Positions 12,875 through 15,870 of a DNA stretch of 15,870 nucleotides are shown in pieces; within the stretch, counting starts at the first letter, position 1, and every line of letters begins with the position of its first letter. Source of the stretch: an uncultured Collinsella sp. (lineage in GTDB: Bacteria > Actinomycetota > Coriobacteriia > Coriobacteriales > Coriobacteriaceae); the NCBI GenBank assembly GCA_900543615.1, contig UQSC01000040.1:1-15870 (forward strand). Reading direction: 5' to 3'. The notes below the pieces were generated by a model that saw only the letters and a list, made by a program, of their open reading frames with translations, ran no database searches and had not been told where the DNA came from. Made by a program: the position numbers and the translations under genes.

Positions 12875-13765
12875 ATGACAAACCACCGCGCTGAAGACGG
12901 CGATAAGAAAAGCATTCTGGATGCCCGAATTGAGCGAGCATATGCAAACGAATATGACGCCGCCTTTGCCGCCGCGACCATCAAGAACTACGCGTCGCTA
13001 CCGCTCGCGACGATCTTGGCCGACCACCCTCAACTGCTGAAGCGCTGCACAAAGATCATGGGCGACCCCGACATTCGCAAGCTGACAGACCCCTATGCCC
13101 CAAAACGCGACAACGATTCGTGCGTTCTTACCGTAGGCTGCCTAGCCCATATGCTTACGGCGCTCGACACGAAACTCAAGCTCGAATGGGAACCCGACGA
13201 GCGTCATGAACTCGAAAGCAAGCGGAACACTCTGCGCACCGCACTGTTCCTTCCGTTGGACGGCCTCAAGCGCTGCAACGTCGAGCTCAATACACAGGCG
13301 CGGCAAAAGCCCGGGACCACGGGGCAGAAAACTCCAAGACCCCATGCGGCCATCGTCGACCGCAACCGATATAACCGCATGACCGCGCACTTTTCCGCCG
13401 AGGGAGCAGCCATAAGGACGCTGATCGACCTGCTGTGCCTCCTGAGCATCAACGAGCTATTTGAGGGCTATCTCGCCCTTGTTCCCGCGACGGCACCCAA
13501 GTCGGTAGCAAAGATCATCGAGACCTGCAGACGCCAGTTTGAGCGCCATCGCAATGGCAGCGAGATGAACGCCAGCATCGCGCAGTACTACGCGGCTCAT
13601 TACAAAAATGACGGATGTGCCCCTGTCGAGCATCAGCTGCGGCTCGCCTACACCACGCCCGCCGCAACGCTCCATCGCTTTGGAGCCCTTGGCGCTTGCG
13701 AGCCGCACGAACAGGCAGTCTGCCCCACAACCGAGCTCGATCTCAGGCTCGGACGAACCCTGTAG
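12875..13765 (+). CDS. Unrecognised 296-aa protein, first gene of the ClpP/VirD4 operon
   Basis: I do not recognise this protein. It is 296 aa, predicted soluble and mostly helical, with no signal peptide or membrane segment. It is basic and Lys/Arg-rich at the start (EDGDKKSILDARIERAY). The middle (about residues 95-150) is charged and helical: TKLKLEWEPDERHELESKRNTLR. A likely disordered joint rich in Gln, Lys, Thr and Pro lies at about 142-158. A hydrophobic helix IRTLIDLLCLLSINELFEGYLAL follows at about 183-205. Several scattered cysteines are present, without a clear zinc motif. ATG 12875 is chosen because GGAG lies 6-9 bases upstream; the reading frame stays open further left but without a ribosome site. 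The clpP-like gene follows after 63 bases. Its context suggests a plasmid, ICE or defence-type role, but no function can be named. Confidence 0.7.
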   Translation: MTNHRAEDGDKKSILDARIERAYANEYDAAFAAATIKNYASLPLATILADHPQLLKRCTKIMGDPDIRKLTDPYAPKRDNDSCVLTVGCLAHMLTALDTKLKLEWEPDERHELESKRNTLRTALFLPLDGLKRCNVELNTQARQKPGTTGQKTPRPHAAIVDRNRYNRMTAHFSAEGAAIRTLIDLLCLLSINELFEGYLALVPATAPKSVAKIIETCRRQFERHRNGSEMNASIAQYYAAHYKNDGCAPVEHQLRLAYTTPAATLHRFGALGACEPHEQAVCPTTELDLRLGRTL

Positions 13766-13828
13766 CCCGCCAGCCCCTCCGCGGGCAACAATCCTATTCC
13801 ACAACACAACCAACAGAAAGGAGTCCTC

Positions 13829-14446
13829 ATGGACACCAATCATTCCCCCATCATCAGCCCCCTCACCATGCGTGAATCCGCCCGAGGTATCACGCTCACC
13901 AGCATTTACGATGAGATGCTCGCCCGTCGCGAGCTCTCCGTCATGGGAAACATCGAAACCCCGATGGCCCACGACCTATGCCAGCAGATCCGCCTGCTCG
14001 ATGCCACCGACCCCAGCCGCCCCATCACCATATTTGTCGCCAGCGCCGGCGGAAGCGTGCGATCGGGTCTTGCGATCTATGACGCCATGCGCCTCGCATC
14101 GTGCCCCATCCGCACCGTCTGCCTGGAATTCGCCGCGTCCATGGGTGCCGTGATCTTTATGGGCGGCGACGATCGCCGTATGGCGCCCCATGCAGAGCTC
14201 ATGATTCACGACCCGCTGATCCCCCAGAGGGCAGGCGGCTCGGCACTTGCGCTACAGGAAACCAGCCGGCGTCTCATGCAGACCCGCAAGACCCTCACGC
14301 AAATCCTCTCGGACCGCAGCGGCCTCACGCCCAAGCGTATCCAGTCCCTCACTGCAAAAGACACCTACCTTTCGGCCGAGCGCGCCGTCGAGCTCGGCTT
14401 TGCCCACGAAATCCTCTCGACCACCAAGGAGGTCGCCCATGTCTAA
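13829..14446 (+). CDS. ClpP-family serine protease encoded in an accessory operon
   Basis: This 205-aa ClpP-fold protease has the oxyanion-loop region ASAGGSVRSGLAIYDAM (71-87), nucleophile Ser104 in EFAASMGAVIF, His127 in ELMIHDPL and Asp178 in AKDTYLSAERAVELGFAHEI. The triad and its spacing match housekeeping ClpP (for example TERDRFLSAPEAVEYG around the E. coli Asp). Length is typical. The GQAASMGAFLL motif is changed to EFAASMGAVIF, and MIHQP to MIHDP. AAAGGAG precedes the ATG by 5 bases. No Clp ATPase (ClpX, ClpC) is nearby; the next gene, overlapping by 8 bases, is a VirD4-type ATPase. This is a second, specialised ClpP rather than the core gene, which normally sits beside tig or clpX. 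Its substrate and unfoldase partner are unknown. Confidence 0.87.
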   Translation: MDTNHSPIISPLTMRESARGITLTSIYDEMLARRELSVMGNIETPMAHDLCQQIRLLDATDPSRPITIFVASAGGSVRSGLAIYDAMRLASCPIRTVCLEFAASMGAVIFMGGDDRRMAPHAELMIHDPLIPQRAGGSALALQETSRRLMQTRKTLTQILSDRSGLTPKRIQSLTAKDTYLSAERAVELGFAHEILSTTKEVAHV

Positions 14447-15743
14447 CCTCGCCAGCCGCCTCGCCGCATCTGAGTCCGCATCGTCCACCATCCTCGCCAA
14501 GGATCGAACGCTTTCCTGCGACACCCGCCAAACGGGACTCAACAACAACGCACTTGTGATCGGCCCCTCGGGAGCCGGCAAGACCCGAAACGTCCTCAAG
14601 CCCAACCTGCTGCAAATGAACGCAAGCTACATCGTGCTCGACACCAAAGGCACGCTCTGTCGCGAAGTGGGACCCGTGCTGGCAGCCCACGGTTACCGCG
14701 TGCAATGTCTCAACTTCGCCGACCTCAACACCGTCCCGGCCCTTGCGCCCGGTATCGAGCGCTGCGGCTACAACCCCCTGAGGCACATTCGCCGCAAGGC
14801 GGACGGCAGGCCCAACCAGCAGGACATCCTCTCGGTGGCAAAGGCCATCTGCCCCATCGAGGACAACAACCAGCCTTTTTGGGATCATGCGGCGGCAAAC
14901 CTGCTGTCGTGTCTTATCGCCTACGTCACCGAACAGCTACCCGCCGACGAGCAGACGATCAGCTCGGTCATCAAGCTGATCGAGCACCTGCAGGACGGTG
15001 CCACGGGTCGATTGTTTGACGACCTGATCACGACCGACCCCCAAAGCTATGCCCTCTCGCTATGGCGGCGCTACGCCATTACGCAAAATGCCGAGCGCAT
15101 GCACGCGAGCATCGTCGGCATCCTTGCCGAAAAGGTCATGTGTCTGGGATTCGACGGTGCGGCACAGCTCTATCGTGAGTGCCATCAGGTGGACTTCGCT
15201 TCCATGGGACACACCCCCTGCGCCCTGTTTGTAACCGTGAGCGATATTGACCGCAATCTCGATCCGCTGACCGGCCTCTTTATTTCGCAGGCGTTTATGG
15301 GCCTCATTCGTGAGGCCGATAGGCAGCCCGACGGCAGCCTGCCCGTGCCCGTGCGCTTTATGCTCGATGACTTCGCAAATCTGCAGATCCCCCAGATCGA
15401 CAACGTGCTCTCGATTATCCGAAGCCGCAACATCTGGGCAACGCTGCTGCTGCAGTCGACCAACCAGCTCGATGCGCTCTATGGCGAGGCACGCGCACGC
15501 TCCGTCATGGGCAACTGCGACACGCATCTGGTGCTGGCGTTCCAGGATCCCGAGAGCGCCCGGGTGTTTTCCGACCGCGCCGACGCGCTGCCCAGCACGC
15601 TCATGGCGACGCCGATCGATCGCTCGTGGCTCTTTGTACGCGGTCGCACTCCCGAACAGGTCGAGCGCTTTAGGCTCGAAGACCATCCGCTCTACGGGGA
15701 GCTGCCCGAGGCGCAGCGAGGCCATGCGGAGGCCGAGATCTAG
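14439..15743 (+). CDS. VirD4/TraG-type coupling ATPase lacking a membrane anchor
   Basis: This is a 434-aa P-loop ATPase of the type IV secretion coupling protein group. Walker A is VIGPSGAGKTRN (40-51), then IVLDTKGTL (65-73, the LDxKGE-like motif). CGYNPL (109-114), DNNQPFWDHAAANLL (142-156) and Walker B RFMLDDFANLQIPQ (306-319) follow, then IIRSRNIWATLLLQSTNQLDALYG (326-349) and NCDTHLVLAFQDPESARVFSDR (359-380). Classical VirD4/TraG proteins are about 600 aa or more with two N-terminal membrane helices; this one starts almost directly at the P-loop and has none. The second Walker B acid is Asp where relatives usually have Glu. ATG 14439 has AGGAGG 6 bases upstream and overlaps the clpP stop by 8 bases. 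No relaxase or other T4SS gene is visible. Confidence 0.85.
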   Translation: MSNLASRLAASESASSTILAKDRTLSCDTRQTGLNNNALVIGPSGAGKTRNVLKPNLLQMNASYIVLDTKGTLCREVGPVLAAHGYRVQCLNFADLNTVPALAPGIERCGYNPLRHIRRKADGRPNQQDILSVAKAICPIEDNNQPFWDHAAANLLSCLIAYVTEQLPADEQTISSVIKLIEHLQDGATGRLFDDLITTDPQSYALSLWRRYAITQNAERMHASIVGILAEKVMCLGFDGAAQLYRECHQVDFASMGHTPCALFVTVSDIDRNLDPLTGLFISQAFMGLIREADRQPDGSLPVPVRFMLDDFANLQIPQIDNVLSIIRSRNIWATLLLQSTNQLDALYGEARARSVMGNCDTHLVLAFQDPESARVFSDRADALPSTLMATPIDRSWLFVRGRTPEQVERFRLEDHPLYGELPEAQRGHAEAEI

Positions 15744-15821
15744 GCGCAGGGTTCTCGCAGCGCGCGGCGCCCCGGCGATGTTCCACAAAGGCCGTGCGCC
15801 CCGGGACCACGGCAAAATCAG

Positions 15822-15850
15822 AACCACCCTTAAAAAGGGTGGTTTGCTCT
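15822..15850 (+). terminator. Intrinsic terminator after the ClpP/VirD4 operon
   Basis: AACCACCCTT (15822-15831) and AAGGGTGGTT (15835-15844) form a 10-bp perfect stem with an AAA loop, followed by TGCTCTTAG. The T-tract is broken, so it may leak. It lies 79 bases past the ATPase stop. The remaining 15744-15870 holds no gene; GGGT-ATA-ACCC follows at about 15853-15863. Confidence 0.7.
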
Positions 15851-15870
15851 TAGGGTATAACCCACGGGCC

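Noticed and set aside
12587..12886. A 99-codon minus-strand frame with a hydrophobic stretch (VLFVDVLVVVSDVL)
   Set aside because: The hydrophobic run is just the complement of the CACATCA-rich leader. It starts with GTG inside the neighbouring gene and has no ribosome binding site.
15060..15827. A 255-codon minus-strand frame over the end of the ATPase gene
   Set aside because: It is a mirror frame of the VirD4-type gene, whose Walker B and C-terminal motifs lie on the plus strand. It has no motif of its own.

Overview
The window looks like part of a gut actinobacterium of the class Coriobacteriia, most likely a Collinsella-type genome. The reasons are moderately high GC with C/G-ending codons, strong GGAGG-type ribosome binding sites, and the protein style and gene mix (fructosamine operon, SdpRI pair, DcuC-like carrier). 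This placement is inferred from the sequence alone. The first 29 bases are not genomic: they match the Nextera/Tn5 Read-1 adapter, so the window starts at a contig edge.

Layout. (1) 30-391, minus: the 5' part of ettA, an ABC-F translation factor, cut by the contig end. (2) 577-1552, minus: an sdpR-sdpI pair (ArsR-type repressor and SdpI-type membrane immunity protein) with a palindromic operator and an intrinsic terminator, but no sdpABC toxin genes. (3) 1673-1926: a compact locus with a 28-residue hydrophobic peptide, a hairpin over its ribosome binding site, complementary 5' and 3' mRNA ends, and a plausible antisense promoter. It has the layout of a type I toxin-antitoxin module. (4) 2014-3608, plus: tcdA and a tatD-family nuclease. 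(5) 3614-3846: a 233-bp element with 31-bp perfect inverted terminal repeats, between convergent operons.

(6) 3888-9706, minus: a five-gene operon for Amadori compounds (fructosamines). In transcription order it holds a YfcC/DcuC-type carrier, a YtcJ-like amidohydrolase, an FrlC-like epimerase, an FrlB-like SIS-domain deglycase and an FrlD-like PfkB kinase. A GntR/HutC regulator with a UTRA domain (9925-10668) lies just upstream behind its own terminator. The proposed route is uptake, optional trimming of the conjugate by the amidohydrolase, 3-epimerisation, 6-phosphorylation, then cleavage to glucose 6-phosphate and a free amine. (7) 10819-12385, minus: two HAD phosphatases, each with terminator hairpins nearby.

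(8) 12875-15743, plus: an accessory-looking operon of an unrecognised 296-aa protein, a ClpP-type serine protease with an intact triad, and a VirD4/TraG-type ATPase with no membrane anchor. The last two overlap by 8 bases. It has a C-rich, G-poor leader and ends in a hairpin near the window edge. The parts most worth a second look are the candidate toxin locus (3), the frl/fra-like hybrid operon (6), and the ClpP plus coupling-ATPase pair (8).
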